DNA of 64,000 nt from Pseudomonas sp. B21-056 (GCF_026016325.1 NZ_CP087203.1:558001-622000); one strand, 5' to 3'; positions 9,005 to 18,263 are shown, counted from the stretch's first letter. Made by a program: numbers and translations. The notes: generated from the sequence alone by a model not told the origin.

Positions 9005-9810
9005 TGAAATTGATGCTGGCCGAACCGTTCAAGAGCCTTTGGGCCGGGCGCGATGCGTTCGCCGAAGTCGAGGCGCTCAAGGGCGAGGTCTATCGCGAAC
9101 TGGAAGCCCGGCGCACCTTGCGCACGGAGGTGGACGGGCGCGGCTTTTTCGTGAAGATCCACCGTGGCATCGGTTGGGGCGAGATCCTCAAGAACCTGGT
9201 CACCGCCAAGCTGCCGGTACTCGGCGCGGGACAGGAATGGAAGGCCATCCAGCGCTTGCAGGAAGTCGGTGTGCCGACCATGACCGCCGTCGCGTATGGC
9301 GAAAAGGGCCAGAATCCGGCGGACCAGCATTCCTTCATCGTCACCGAAGAGCTGGCGCCGACCATCAGTCTTGAAGACTTCAGCATCGACTGGGTCAGGC
9401 ATCCACCGCAACCGACACTCAAGCGGGCCCTGATCGCCGAAGTGGCGCGCATGACCGGGATGATGCACCGTGCCGGGGTCAACCATCGCGACTGCTACAT
9501 CTGTCATTTCCTGTTGCACACCGACAAGCCGGTGACCCCGCAGGACTTCAAGCTCTCGGTGATCGACCTGCACCGCGCCCAGACCCGTCCGACCATCACC
9601 ACCCGCTGGCGCAACAAGGACCTGGCGGCGCTGTATTTCTCGGCGCTGGATATCGGCCTGACCCGTCGCGACAAGCTGCGCTTTTTAAAGGGCTACTTTC
9701 AGCAACCGCTGCGCCAGATCCTCGCGCAAGAGGCAGCGTTGCTGAGCTGGCTCGAAGGCAAGGCCAACAAGCTCTACGCCCGCAAACAGCGTTACGGGGA
9801 TGCGCTCTGA
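9004..9810 (+). CDS. waaP: LPS core heptose(I) kinase
   Basis: Phosphorylates heptose I of the inner core, a modification important for outer-membrane integrity in Pseudomonas. The product is 268 residues with a eukaryote-like kinase fold: FFVKIHRGIGWGEILKN carries the ATP-site lysine, HRDCYICH near residues 161-168 carries the catalytic Asp, and VIDLHRAQTR is the metal-binding segment. It overlaps waaG and the next kinase-fold gene by one base each. The family is RfaP/WaaP. Confidence 0.95.
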   Translation: MKLMLAEPFKSLWAGRDAFAEVEALKGEVYRELEARRTLRTEVDGRGFFVKIHRGIGWGEILKNLVTAKLPVLGAGQEWKAIQRLQEVGVPTMTAVAYGEKGQNPADQHSFIVTEELAPTISLEDFSIDWVRHPPQPTLKRALIAEVARMTGMMHRAGVNHRDCYICHFLLHTDKPVTPQDFKLSVIDLHRAQTRPTITTRWRNKDLAALYFSALDIGLTRRDKLRFLKGYFQQPLRQILAQEAALLSWLEGKANKLYARKQRYGDAL

Positions 9811-10544
9811 TGTCGGGTTGGAAACTGGAACCGGCCTACGCCGAGCTGGCGCAGGATTTCGGCAGCCTCGACGCGGTGTTTGCCTTGCAAGGGGAGCGCT
9901 TGACCCGTGACCCGCTGTCGGAGGTGATCCGCGTACAGCGCAATGGTGTCAATTATTACGTCAAGCGTTACGTCGGGGCCGGCAAGGGTTTGCGTCGTTA
10001 CCTGGGCAGGCCGCGGGTCAAGTCCGAATGGCAGAACCTCAAGCGCTTTGCCAAGTGGGGCATCCCCACGGCCGAGATCGTGGCATGGGGTCTGGAGCGT
10101 CACGGCGCGGCCTATGCCCGGGGAGCGATGATCACCCGCGAACTGCCCCACACCGAAGACCTCTCGGCCCTGGCCGACCGTCATGACTCGCGGTTGGCCG
10201 ATCGCGCCTGGGTCGATGGCGTGAGCCAGCAACTGGCAGGCTATACGCGGACCATGCACCAGCATCGCTTCACCCATAACGATCTGAAGTGGCGCAATCT
10301 GCTGATCGACGACCAATCGCGGTTGTTCCTCATTGATTGCCCGAACGGTGATTTCTGGCGTGGCTTCTGGCTCAAGTACCGAATCACCAAGGATCTGGCA
10401 TGTCTGGATAAAGTCGCCAAGTATCACTTGTCGGCCACCCAGCGCCTGCGCTTCTACCTGCAGTACCGACAGCGCGACCGACTCGATGCGTACGACAAGA
10501 AACGCATCCGTCACGTGCTGAGATTTTTCGAGGGGCGTGAATGA
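9810..10544 (+). CDS. wapP: LPS core kinase-fold protein, WapP type
   Basis: A 244-residue protein of the lipopolysaccharide kinase/InaA group, expected to phosphorylate a core sugar. The catalytic loop HNDLKWRNLLI and the following LFLIDCPNGDF retain the residues needed for phosphotransfer (Asp in HND, Asn, metal-binding Asp). By position it matches the gene after waaP in P. aeruginosa, called wapP there; the symbol is from memory and synteny. The start overlaps the waaP stop and the stop overlaps the next start by 4 bases. Confidence 0.8.
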   Translation: MSGWKLEPAYAELAQDFGSLDAVFALQGERLTRDPLSEVIRVQRNGVNYYVKRYVGAGKGLRRYLGRPRVKSEWQNLKRFAKWGIPTAEIVAWGLERHGAAYARGAMITRELPHTEDLSALADRHDSRLADRAWVDGVSQQLAGYTRTMHQHRFTHNDLKWRNLLIDDQSRLFLIDCPNGDFWRGFWLKYRITKDLACLDKVAKYHLSATQRLRFYLQYRQRDRLDAYDKKRIRHVLRFFEGRE

Positions 10545-11293
10545 CTGATTTCCTGGCCGCTGAAGACCGTGCGCTGTTGCAGCGTCATGGCCTGGACAGC
10601 TTCGAAGCCTTGTGGGCGCGGCAACTGGAGGCCGTGGACGAACCCAACACCTCCGGCGAGGGCTGGAGCAGCGTGTTCCGGCTGGATCTGGAAGGACGGG
10701 GTTTCTACCTCAAGCGTCAGAGCAATTACCTGACACGTACGCTGTCGCACCCGTTCGGCGAGCCGAGTTTTTCCCGGGAGTTTCGCAACATCAGCCGTTA
10801 TCGCCAGTTGGGGATTCCGGCCTTGCAGGCAGTGTTCTACGGCCAGCGCAAGGTGGATGGCGAAGTGCGGGCAATCCTGCTGACCCGGGCCCTGGACGGC
10901 TGGAACGACCTGGATTCGCTGTTGCAGGACTGGCCGGCGCTGACGACAGTGCAACGTTCGACCATCTTGAAAGCCTGCGGTCAGTTGGCGCGGCGCCTGC
11001 ACGGCATGCGTCAGGTTCATGGTTGCTTTTACCCCAAGCACATCTTTCTGCAAGCGACTGCCGATGGCTATCAGGCGCAGTTGATCGACCTGGAGAAGAC
11101 CCGCCCGCTGCTGTTCGGTCAGCGCGACAGGGTCAAGGATCTTGAGCCTTTGCTGCGTCGTGCGTCCGTCTGGAGTGACAACGATGTGCGTCAACTGCTG
11201 TCTGTGTATCTGGACCAGCCGCTCGAGGGTGCGCTGGTTGACGGCTGGATGACCCGCCTGACCGCCCGGCGCAGCCACAAGGAAGCCCATTGA
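10541..11293 (+). CDS. wapQ: InaA-type kinase-fold protein, WapQ type, catalytic Asp not evident
   Basis: A 250-residue member of the same kinase-fold group as its neighbours. The N-lobe (RGFYLKRQSNYLTRT) resembles WaaP. The catalytic loop reads VHGCFYPKHIF: aligned with HRDCYICH of WaaP, the usual Asp position (about residue 162) is Cys. The metal-binding segment LIDLEKTRP is kept. It may be an atypical or regulatory kinase. The wapQ symbol follows P. aeruginosa gene order and is moderately sure. It overlaps both neighbours (ATGA type). Confidence 0.75.
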   Translation: MTDFLAAEDRALLQRHGLDSFEALWARQLEAVDEPNTSGEGWSSVFRLDLEGRGFYLKRQSNYLTRTLSHPFGEPSFSREFRNISRYRQLGIPALQAVFYGQRKVDGEVRAILLTRALDGWNDLDSLLQDWPALTTVQRSTILKACGQLARRLHGMRQVHGCFYPKHIFLQATADGYQAQLIDLEKTRPLLFGQRDRVKDLEPLLRRASVWSDNDVRQLLSVYLDQPLEGALVDGWMTRLTARRSHKEAH

Positions 11294-12744
11294 TGCATTT
11301 GTCCGAGTTGAAAAGCGCCGGCCGCAGCCCCGGTCTGCCCCTGAGTCTGGAACTGGCAGACGCTGCCGGGCCTGCGCGGTTGCAACTGCTTTCGCTGCTG
11401 CGAGTATTGCCGGGGCAGCGTTATGTCGGCGCCGGCGTCTGGCGCGGCCGGCCGGTGCTGGCCAAGCTGCTGGTGGGCAGCAGGGCCGCACGGCATTTTC
11501 AGCGTGAACGCCAAGGCGTGCATCTGTTGGCCGAACAAGGGCTGACCACGCCAGCGCTATTGGCCGATGGCCTGAAAGAAGGTGAGGGCGGCTGGCTGCT
11601 GTTCGAGTTGCTTGAAGGTGCCGAGAGTCTGGGAGATGCCTGGAAACAGGTCGAACACCTGCCCCTGCTGGCCGACGAGCAGACGGCGGTGTTGGCCGAG
11701 GCCCTGGGAGCCATTGCCCAATTGCATGGCAAAGGTTTATGGCAGGAAGACCTGCACCTGGACAACCTGCTGCGCCACGACGGCAAACTCTATTTGATCG
11801 ACGGTGCCGGCATCCGTGCCGAGACACCCGGGAAGCCGCTGTCGCGACAGAAAGTGCTGGAAAACCTCGGGGTGTTTTTCGCCCAGTTGCCCAAGTCCAT
11901 CGAGCCGTTCAACGAAGAGTTGCTGGTGTATTATCTGCTGGGCAATGCCGAGCACGCGCTGCCCATGGAAGCGCTGCAAAAGCAGATCGACAAGGTGCAC
12001 GCCTGGCGTCTGAAGGACTTCATGGAAAAGGTCGGGCGCGAATGCAGCCTGTTCAGTGTGCAAAATGGGCCGTTCGGCCTGCGGGCAATCCGTCGCGATG
12101 AAGAGGTCGCCATGACGCCGGTGCTGGCGCAGGCCGATGCCTTGCTTGACCGGGGCCATTTGTACAAGACCGGTGGTGCGGCGAGTGTCGGCAAGGTCGA
12201 TGCCAGTGGCCGCACCTTGGTCATCAAGCGTTACAACATCAAGAACTTCGCCCATTGGCTCAAGCGCTTCTGGCGCCCCAGCCGTGCCTGGCACTCCTGG
12301 CGCGAAGGTCATCGCCTGATGTTTCTTGGTATCGCCACGCCCAAGCCCCTGGCGTTGCTGGAAAAGCGTTGCCTGTGGTTGCGTCGTGGTGCCTACCTGG
12401 TGACCGAGCATCTGTCTGGACCGGACATCATCGAGCGCTTTGCCCCTTACGTGGAAAGCGGCGAGGCGCCCGAATCGGAATTATTGGCTTTGGACCGATT
12501 GTTCGCCGACCTGATCCGCGAACGCATCAGCCACGGCGACTTCAAGGGCCACAACCTGTTCTGGCAGCAGGACCGCTGGGCACTGATCGATCTGGACTCC
12601 ATGTGTCAGCACCGCACCCACGCCAGCTTCGCCCCAGCCTACGCCCGGGATCGGGCGCGGTTCATGCGCAACTGGCCTGAGGGCAGTGCGTTGTATCGGG
12701 TGATTGATCAGCGATTGCCCAAGGATACTTCCGGCGAGTCCTGA
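11293..12744 (+). CDS. Double kinase-domain LPS core protein
   Basis: A 483-residue protein with two successive kinase-fold modules. Module 1 (about residues 1-230) has the loop WQEDLHLDNLL followed by YLIDGAGI. Module 2 (about 280-483) has SHGDFKGHNLF followed by ALIDLDSM. Both keep the Asp...Asn and ID residues. The ATG at 11293 overlaps the previous stop as TGATG and was preferred over the TTG at 11290. It matches the third kinase-like gene of the P. aeruginosa core locus (PA5006 position). Substrates are unknown; likely core phosphorylation or an assembly role. Confidence 0.8.
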   Translation: MHLSELKSAGRSPGLPLSLELADAAGPARLQLLSLLRVLPGQRYVGAGVWRGRPVLAKLLVGSRAARHFQRERQGVHLLAEQGLTTPALLADGLKEGEGGWLLFELLEGAESLGDAWKQVEHLPLLADEQTAVLAEALGAIAQLHGKGLWQEDLHLDNLLRHDGKLYLIDGAGIRAETPGKPLSRQKVLENLGVFFAQLPKSIEPFNEELLVYYLLGNAEHALPMEALQKQIDKVHAWRLKDFMEKVGRECSLFSVQNGPFGLRAIRRDEEVAMTPVLAQADALLDRGHLYKTGGAASVGKVDASGRTLVIKRYNIKNFAHWLKRFWRPSRAWHSWREGHRLMFLGIATPKPLALLEKRCLWLRRGAYLVTEHLSGPDIIERFAPYVESGEAPESELLALDRLFADLIRERISHGDFKGHNLFWQQDRWALIDLDSMCQHRTHASFAPAYARDRARFMRNWPEGSALYRVIDQRLPKDTSGES

Positions 12745-12762
12745 ATCGGGCCTGCGGCCCTA

Positions 12763-12834
12763 TCGCGAGCAGGCTCGCTCCCACAATGGGTCGGCAGCGT
12801 ACTCAATCCAGTGTGGGAGCGAGCCTGCTCGCGA
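12763..12834. repeat. REP doublet
   Basis: Inverted pair of the GTGGGAGCGAGCCTGCTCG palindrome family (12763-12785 and 12812-12834) separated by 26 bp. It lies just after the four-kinase run and before the promoter-like sequence of the carbamoyltransferase gene, so it may end or stabilise the upstream transcript. Confidence 0.9.
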
Positions 12835-12911
12835 AGACGGCGTGCCAGGCACCTGGGCGTTCAGGGCCTGCCCAGGTTTACAGGCACCAAACCGCCCACC
12901 ACTCACCGCTA

Positions 12912-12940
12912 GAGGCTTACCGCCGCTTTTACGCTATAAT
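12912..12940 (+). promoter_or_regulatory. Sigma-70-like promoter for the carbamoyltransferase gene
   Basis: A perfect TATAAT lies at 12935-12940, followed by a C/G-rich start region. The -35 region is weak (GAGGCT at 17 bp spacing). It would give a roughly 85-nt leader before the GTG at 13033. It is the only clear -10 in this part of the LPS block and suggests the block is at least two transcription units. Confidence 0.45.
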
Positions 12941-13032
12941 CCCGCCCTTTAGCTGCCCCACGCCCCAGCGAGCGGCACATTCATTTTTTGCGGCGCTTGT
13001 CGCCCGTATGCAGACATAAGAGGCTAGACCCT

Positions 13033-14790
13033 GTGGCATTGACGATTCTTGGCCTGTCCGGCGCCCTTAGCCATGATCCTTCCGCAGCGCTGTACATAGA
13101 CGGCAAGCTGATCGCGGCGGCCGAGGAAGAGCGCTTCGTACGCGATAAACATGCAAAGAACCGCATGCCCTATGAGTCGGCGAAGTTCTGCCTGGAACAG
13201 GCCGGCATCAAGCCATCCGACGTCGATGTGGTGGCGATCCCGTTCGCCCCGATCAGCCTGTTCGGCGAAGCGCGCTGGCACTACGCCAAGCGCTACTGGT
13301 ACGCCCCGGACCGCGCCCTCGACGCGATCCTGATGGGTAACCGTCGCTACAAGCGCTATCGCCGCAAGATCGTCTGGTGCCTGGAGCAACTGGGCTTCGA
13401 TCCGAAAAAGATCAAGATCGAGCCGGTCGAGCACCACCTGGCCCATGCTTCCAGCGCCTACCACTGCTCGGGTTTCCAGGAAAAAACCGCGATCCTGGGC
13501 ATTGACGGCAAGGGCGAGTACGCCACGACCTTCTTCGGTTATGGCGAAAACGGCAAGATCCACAAGATCAAGGAATTCTACGATCCGGATTCTTTGGGCG
13601 GCCTGTACGGCGCGATCACCGAGTTCCTCGGCTTTGAAATGCTCGACGGTGAATTCAAGGTCATGGGCATGGCGCCTTACGGCGATGCCAGCAAATATGA
13701 TTTCTCCCGCCTGGCTTCGTTCGAGAACGGCCAGTTGGTGATCAATACCGAATACGCCAACGTGATCGGCCTGCGTCGTTATAAAGAGAAGGGCAAGGGC
13801 TTCTACTTCTCGCCGAAACTGATCGAATGGCTCGGCCCGAAACGCGAAGGCGACATCGCCGACGAGCCGTACATCCACTACGCGGCCAGCATGCAAGCGC
13901 TGTTCGAGAAGCTCGCGCTGCAGATGATCGACCACTACCTGGGCGACGTGCTCAAGGAAACCGGCAAGCTGGCTTTCGCCGGCGGTTGCGCGTTGAACGT
14001 CAAGCTGAACCAGAAGATCATCGCCCGTGACGACGTCAAGGAGCTGTTCGTGCAGCCGGCTTCCGGCGACGCCGGTACTGCGGTGGGCGCGGCGGCGTAT
14101 GTCTCCCATGCCCGTGGCGTGCCCGTGGAGAAGATGGAACACGTCTACCTCGGCCCGGCCTACAGCAACGAAGACGTGATCGCCGCGTGTGCCCGTCATC
14201 CGAGCAAACCGGTATGGCGCAAGATCGACAACACCCCCGAGCGCATTGCCAAAATCATGGTCGACGGCAACCCGGTGGCCTGGTTCCAGGGCCGCATGGA
14301 GTTCGGCCCGCGGGCCCTGGGCGGGCGTTCGATCATCGGTTGCCCGAGCGCCAGCGGCGTCGCGGATCGCATCAACGAGCAGATCAAGTTCCGCGAGCGC
14401 TGGAGGCCTTTCTGCCCGTCGATGCTCGACACCGTCGCGCCGCAGATGATCAAGGTCGATCATCCCGCACCCTTCATGACCTTCACCTTCGAAGTGGCCG
14501 AAGAATGGAAAACCCGCGTGCCGGAAGTCGTCCATGAAGACGGTACTTCCCGGGCCCAGGTGCTCAAGCGTGAATACAACCCGCGCTACTACGACATGAT
14601 GAAGGCCCTGGAAGTCCTGACCGGCAACGGTGTGTCCCTGAACACCTCGCTCAACCGCCGTGGCGAGCCGATGATCTGCTCGCCGACTGACGCGCTGAAC
14701 ATGTTCTATGGCTCCGACCTGCAGTACCTGATCATGGAAGACATTCTGGTGGTCAAAGACGGCGTGGACGCTTATGACACGCTCGGCTGA
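13033..14790 (+). CDS. LPS core carbamoyltransferase (NodU/CmcH family)
   Basis: Transfers a carbamoyl group from carbamoyl phosphate to a sugar. In Pseudomonas the heptose of the inner core is carbamoylated and this family is held responsible (called wapO in P. aeruginosa, from memory). The 585-residue product starts GTG after AAGAGG, as VALTILGLSGALSHDPSAAL, with the N-terminal Kae1/NodU-type ATPase-like fold (EEERFVRDKHAKNRMP; EHHLAHASSAY) and the C-terminal segment GRMEFGPRALGGRSIIG. An upstream in-frame ATG at 12988 lacks conserved sequence. It overlaps the next gene by 17 bases. Confidence 0.9.
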   Translation: MALTILGLSGALSHDPSAALYIDGKLIAAAEEERFVRDKHAKNRMPYESAKFCLEQAGIKPSDVDVVAIPFAPISLFGEARWHYAKRYWYAPDRALDAILMGNRRYKRYRRKIVWCLEQLGFDPKKIKIEPVEHHLAHASSAYHCSGFQEKTAILGIDGKGEYATTFFGYGENGKIHKIKEFYDPDSLGGLYGAITEFLGFEMLDGEFKVMGMAPYGDASKYDFSRLASFENGQLVINTEYANVIGLRRYKEKGKGFYFSPKLIEWLGPKREGDIADEPYIHYAASMQALFEKLALQMIDHYLGDVLKETGKLAFAGGCALNVKLNQKIIARDDVKELFVQPASGDAGTAVGAAAYVSHARGVPVEKMEHVYLGPAYSNEDVIAACARHPSKPVWRKIDNTPERIAKIMVDGNPVAWFQGRMEFGPRALGGRSIIGCPSASGVADRINEQIKFRERWRPFCPSMLDTVAPQMIKVDHPAPFMTFTFEVAEEWKTRVPEVVHEDGTSRAQVLKREYNPRYYDMMKALEVLTGNGVSLNTSLNRRGEPMICSPTDALNMFYGSDLQYLIMEDILVVKDGVDAYDTLG

Positions 14791-15904
14791 GCGACATGTG
14801 CTGCAGTTCTGCCACGGTTATGACGGGCCGTTCCTCGACTGCGCCCGTCAATACGCCAGCCTGTTCGCGGGCACCGGCTATCGCGTGACCACGGTGTTTC
14901 TTACCGGGGCCGCCGATGCCGAGGTCGCTGCCGGTTGCGCCTCGGACGAAGTGCTGTTCATGGAGTACAGCTCCAGTGCCGTGAGAGGCCTGAAGCTAGG
15001 TGCCATTGGCGATCTGCGCAAGATCGCTGCTTCGCGCAATTTCAGCTTCTGCATCGCCCACCGTTTCAAGCCTATCTATATCGCTCTGCTCGGCACCGGG
15101 CTGCCGGTGATTGGCGTGCACCATGCCTTTGGGGATTACCAGCGGCGTACTCGCCGGCTGTTCGCCCATGTCTTTCGCAAGCGCCTGAGCCTGCTCGGGG
15201 TCTCCGATGCGGTGCGTGACGACATGCGCCGCTGCCTGCCGAATTGGCCAGCGGGCCGGATCCAGACCCTCTACAACCGCATCGACCTGGAGGCCGCGCG
15301 GGCTGGCCTGGTGTCGCGGGAGGAGGCGCGGCACGTCCTGGGATTGGATGCGCACGCCTGGATCGTCGGCAACGTCGGCCGCCTGCATCCGGACAAGGAT
15401 CAGGCCACGTTGTTGCGAGGTTTTGCCGCGGCACTGGCGTATCTGCCCGGCCACAGTCAGTTGGCCATCCTCGGCAAGGGGCGCCTGGAACAGGACCTGC
15501 GGGAGCTGGCCCTGGAGCTGGGCATCGCCGACCGTGTGCTGTTGCTCGGCCAGGTGCCTGAGGCGCGCCGTTACTTCCGGGCTTTCGACGTGTTTGCCCT
15601 GAGTTCCGATCACGAGCCGTTCGGCATGGTGTTGCTCGAAGCCATGGCCGCCGGCGTGCCATTGCTGGCCACGGCCTGTGGCGGGGCGAAGGAAGTGGTC
15701 GAAGGTGTAGGCATTCTGTTTCCGCTGGGCGACGCCGAACACCTGGCCCAGGGGCTGCAACACCTGGCAGCCATGGACGATTTGCAGCGTCGCCAATGCG
15801 CCGAGCTGATGCTTGACCGCCTGCGTGAACGCTTCTCGGATCGCGCGGTACGCGAGGCATTCTGGCGTTTGCCCCAAGTCACCGAACCGGCGCCGAGGGC
15901 CTGA
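14774..15904 (+). CDS. GT4 glycosyltransferase of the LPS core (WapH position)
   Basis: A 376-residue GT-B enzyme. The C-terminal domain shows NVGRLHPDKDQATLLRGF and DHEPFGMVLLEAMAAGVPLLAT, the GT4 donor-binding E-x7-E region. The N-terminal half carries the acceptor domain (VLQFCHGYDGPFLDCARQYA). By order it matches the outer-core glucosyltransferase named wapH in P. aeruginosa; sugar and linkage cannot be told from sequence. It overlaps the carbamoyltransferase gene by 17 bases and the mig-14 start by one base. Confidence 0.82.
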   Translation: MTRSAERHVLQFCHGYDGPFLDCARQYASLFAGTGYRVTTVFLTGAADAEVAAGCASDEVLFMEYSSSAVRGLKLGAIGDLRKIAASRNFSFCIAHRFKPIYIALLGTGLPVIGVHHAFGDYQRRTRRLFAHVFRKRLSLLGVSDAVRDDMRRCLPNWPAGRIQTLYNRIDLEAARAGLVSREEARHVLGLDAHAWIVGNVGRLHPDKDQATLLRGFAAALAYLPGHSQLAILGKGRLEQDLRELALELGIADRVLLLGQVPEARRYFRAFDVFALSSDHEPFGMVLLEAMAAGVPLLATACGGAKEVVEGVGILFPLGDAEHLAQGLQHLAAMDDLQRRQCAELMLDRLRERFSDRAVREAFWRLPQVTEPAPRA

Positions 15905-16800
15905 TGCTCAATCGATTTCAAGGCTGGCGCGAGCGCGGCTGGACGGTCATCGATGCGTCCACCTATGCCCAGGCCTGGCAGCGCTTTGGTGGCAGTGTGG
16001 CGACCCATCCCCTGGTGGTCGAGCGCCTGGCGGCCCTGGCCGGCATTCCCGTGCGTTACCTGGCATACGAACATCAGGGTGAGTTGAAGGCGGCAATTCC
16101 CACCTGGGGGCGGGATCTGGCGCTGTCCAAGGATGTGCTCAAGCGCCGCGGCAAGAAAGGCTTGTTCGACCTGGGCAATGCCGAACTGATCCTGCCGGCG
16201 GCGCCCGACACCCAGGCACCATTGCGCCATCGCGGGCGTTACCTGTCGGCCCTCAACGAAGGGCGTTTCAGTGGCCTGAAAGTGCAGCCAGAACAACTGG
16301 CCATGGCACGTACGCCGGAAGAGCTTTCCAAAAAATTTCGCTACAACCAGCGCCGTGAATTGCGTTTGCTGGAAGAGGCCGGTGGCGTGGTGCGCTCGGT
16401 CGATGAGTTGTCCAGCGCGCAGTTGGCCTCGATCTACTGCGACCTGTTCCTGCGCCGTTGGGGGTTTGCGGCGACCGGCGCCGAGCGCATGGGCGAGGTG
16501 ATCGAGCTGCTGCGCGAACTGATGATCGGTTCGGTGATTTTCCTCAACGATGCACCGATTGCCATTCAACTGGTGTATCGGGTCGAAGCGCCGGAGTGGA
16601 TCAGCGTCGAGTACATCAACGGCGGCGTGGACCCGCAAACCCGCGAATTCAGCCCCGGCAGCGTGCTGAGCTTCCTCAACACCCAAAGCGCCTGGGAGCA
16701 TGCCCGCGCCGCCGGCAAGCCGTTGCGTTTTTCGTTCGGCCGCACGGACCGGGAATACAAGGACCGCTGGTGCAACCCTGTGCCGGTGTTTACCGTATGA
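15904..16800 (+). CDS. mig-14: Mig-14 family protein
   Basis: A 298-residue protein of the Mig-14 group, linked in Salmonella and P. aeruginosa to antimicrobial-peptide resistance and inner-membrane association. It has a GNAT/FemAB-like core: KKFRYNQRRELRLLEEAGG and the C-terminal GKPLRFSFGRTDREYKDRW resemble the peptidyl/acyl-transfer fold, so it may be an acyl- or aminoacyl-transferase on LPS, a function not proven. It overlaps the upstream gene by one base and the dnpA start by 4 bases. Confidence 0.85.
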   Translation: MLNRFQGWRERGWTVIDASTYAQAWQRFGGSVATHPLVVERLAALAGIPVRYLAYEHQGELKAAIPTWGRDLALSKDVLKRRGKKGLFDLGNAELILPAAPDTQAPLRHRGRYLSALNEGRFSGLKVQPEQLAMARTPEELSKKFRYNQRRELRLLEEAGGVVRSVDELSSAQLASIYCDLFLRRWGFAATGAERMGEVIELLRELMIGSVIFLNDAPIAIQLVYRVEAPEWISVEYINGGVDPQTREFSPGSVLSFLNTQSAWEHARAAGKPLRFSFGRTDREYKDRWCNPVPVFTV

Positions 16801-18212
16801 ATCCGCCCATTAGCCGCAAACAGCAACTGCTCAAGCGCCATCGGCGCAACAAGCGCGTGGGGCTGGTAGTGGCGCTGGTTGTGCTGGTCTTGCTGGGGGT
16901 ATTGGTTGCCTGGTGGTTGCCGTTGGTGCTGGCGGTATTGGGTTGGGTCGCGCATGAAGCCTGGTTCGCCGATCACCTGTTCTATTCGCCCAAGGACGAT
17001 TACCAGTACAGCTTCCCGCCATTCACCCAGCAACCGAAAGTGCATTTGAATGCCGGGCGGCTGCGTCTGGACGAGGGTGTGATGCTGGACGATGGTGCGA
17101 CACTGATCCTGGCGGTGCGGGTCAAGAGCACTTGGCTGGGGCGCTTCATCGACCCGGTGATCGAGTTATCGGGTGGTGAGCATTCGGATCGACAGGTTTT
17201 CGAGCGCGGGGCCAATGGCTTGCGCTACCTCAACCTCAGCGAGCAGGGGAGCACACTGTCCCGTGGCGAGTTGCGTCTGCACGGGCGTTTTTGCCGTTTG
17301 CTGGGAGAGCCGACCTTGTGGTCTTTCCCGGCAGAGGATGTGCAGCGTCAGCGGGTGATGGTCATTGCACCTCACGCCGATGATGCGGAGCTGGCGGCGT
17401 TCGGGTTGTACAGCCAGGCCGATGAAGCCTGGATCGTGACGTTGACCGCCGGCGAAATCGAGGCCGAACACTATCAGCAGATGGGGCTGGATCGCGTCGA
17501 AGCTGCACGGCTCAAGGGTCGCCTGCGCGCCTGGGACAGCATCGCCGTGCCGCGCTGGGCCGGGGTGCCCGAAAGTCATTGTGTGCAACTGGGCTACTTC
17601 TGCCTGCAGTTGGCGGCCATGCAGGCCGCGCCGGGTCAGCCCCAAGGTTCGTGCGAGGCGGATTTGAGCGATACCCGGCTGTTCCGTCGGTTGAACCCGT
17701 TTACCTTGCCCGGCGATGCCGACGGTGCGCCGACCTGGAACAATCTGCTGGCAGACCTGCGCGAGTTGATCCTGAAGGCGCGCCCGGAAGTCATCGTGTT
17801 ACCGCACCCGGTTCTTGATCCGCACCCCGATCATCTTTGCGCACACGATGCCATCATACAGGCTCTCGAAGGCTTGGAATGGCAACCCAAGACGCTGTTG
17901 GGCTATGCCAATCATCTCCATGACAATGACCGTTGGCCCATGGGCAATACGGGCGCGGGCATTGCGTTGCCGCCGTATTTCGACCCGGCCCGGCCGATGT
18001 GTCCCATCAGCCTACCGTTGGGGCTGGCCGTTCAACATGACAAAGCTATGGCGCTGGGCATGATGCATGATCTGCAACCGCCTGTGCCGTTCAAGCGTCG
18101 CCTGCGTCGTGGTATCCAGCGGCTGCTGGCCGGGCGTAGGGGCTCTGCGTATGGCGAGAATGAATTTTTTCGCAAGGCTGTACGCCGCCATGAACTGTTT
18201 TGGCGGCTGTAA
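16797..18212 (+). CDS. dnpA: PIG-L family de-N-acetylase, DnpA type
   Basis: A membrane-anchored 471-residue protein. Residues 20-47 form one strong transmembrane segment (GLVVALVVLVLLGVLVAWWL) after a basic tail. The C-terminal half is a PIG-L deacetylase with the zinc motif APHADDAEL near residue 193 and LPHPVLDPHPDH near 340. DnpA of P. aeruginosa acts on LPS and affects antibiotic persistence. The ATG at 16797 overlaps the mig-14 stop (ATGA); a longer frame upstream lies inside mig-14 and was rejected. Confidence 0.88.
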   Translation: MNPPISRKQQLLKRHRRNKRVGLVVALVVLVLLGVLVAWWLPLVLAVLGWVAHEAWFADHLFYSPKDDYQYSFPPFTQQPKVHLNAGRLRLDEGVMLDDGATLILAVRVKSTWLGRFIDPVIELSGGEHSDRQVFERGANGLRYLNLSEQGSTLSRGELRLHGRFCRLLGEPTLWSFPAEDVQRQRVMVIAPHADDAELAAFGLYSQADEAWIVTLTAGEIEAEHYQQMGLDRVEAARLKGRLRAWDSIAVPRWAGVPESHCVQLGYFCLQLAAMQAAPGQPQGSCEADLSDTRLFRRLNPFTLPGDADGAPTWNNLLADLRELILKARPEVIVLPHPVLDPHPDHLCAHDAIIQALEGLEWQPKTLLGYANHLHDNDRWPMGNTGAGIALPPYFDPARPMCPISLPLGLAVQHDKAMALGMMHDLQPPVPFKRRLRRGIQRLLAGRRGSAYGENEFFRKAVRRHELFWRL

Positions 18213-18263
18213 GGGCTCAAGACCCTAACTATTTATCCAGGCGTTGGTGCTGCAAGGAAAACG

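Noticed and set aside
12988..13032. Upstream ATG start for the carbamoyltransferase
   Set aside because: Adds 15 residues with no conservation; GTG 13033 has the better ribosome site and gives the expected length.
16458..16796. Long N-terminal extension of dnpA
   Set aside because: It lies entirely inside mig-14 in another frame; the ATG at 16797 overlaps the mig-14 stop and precedes a natural membrane anchor.
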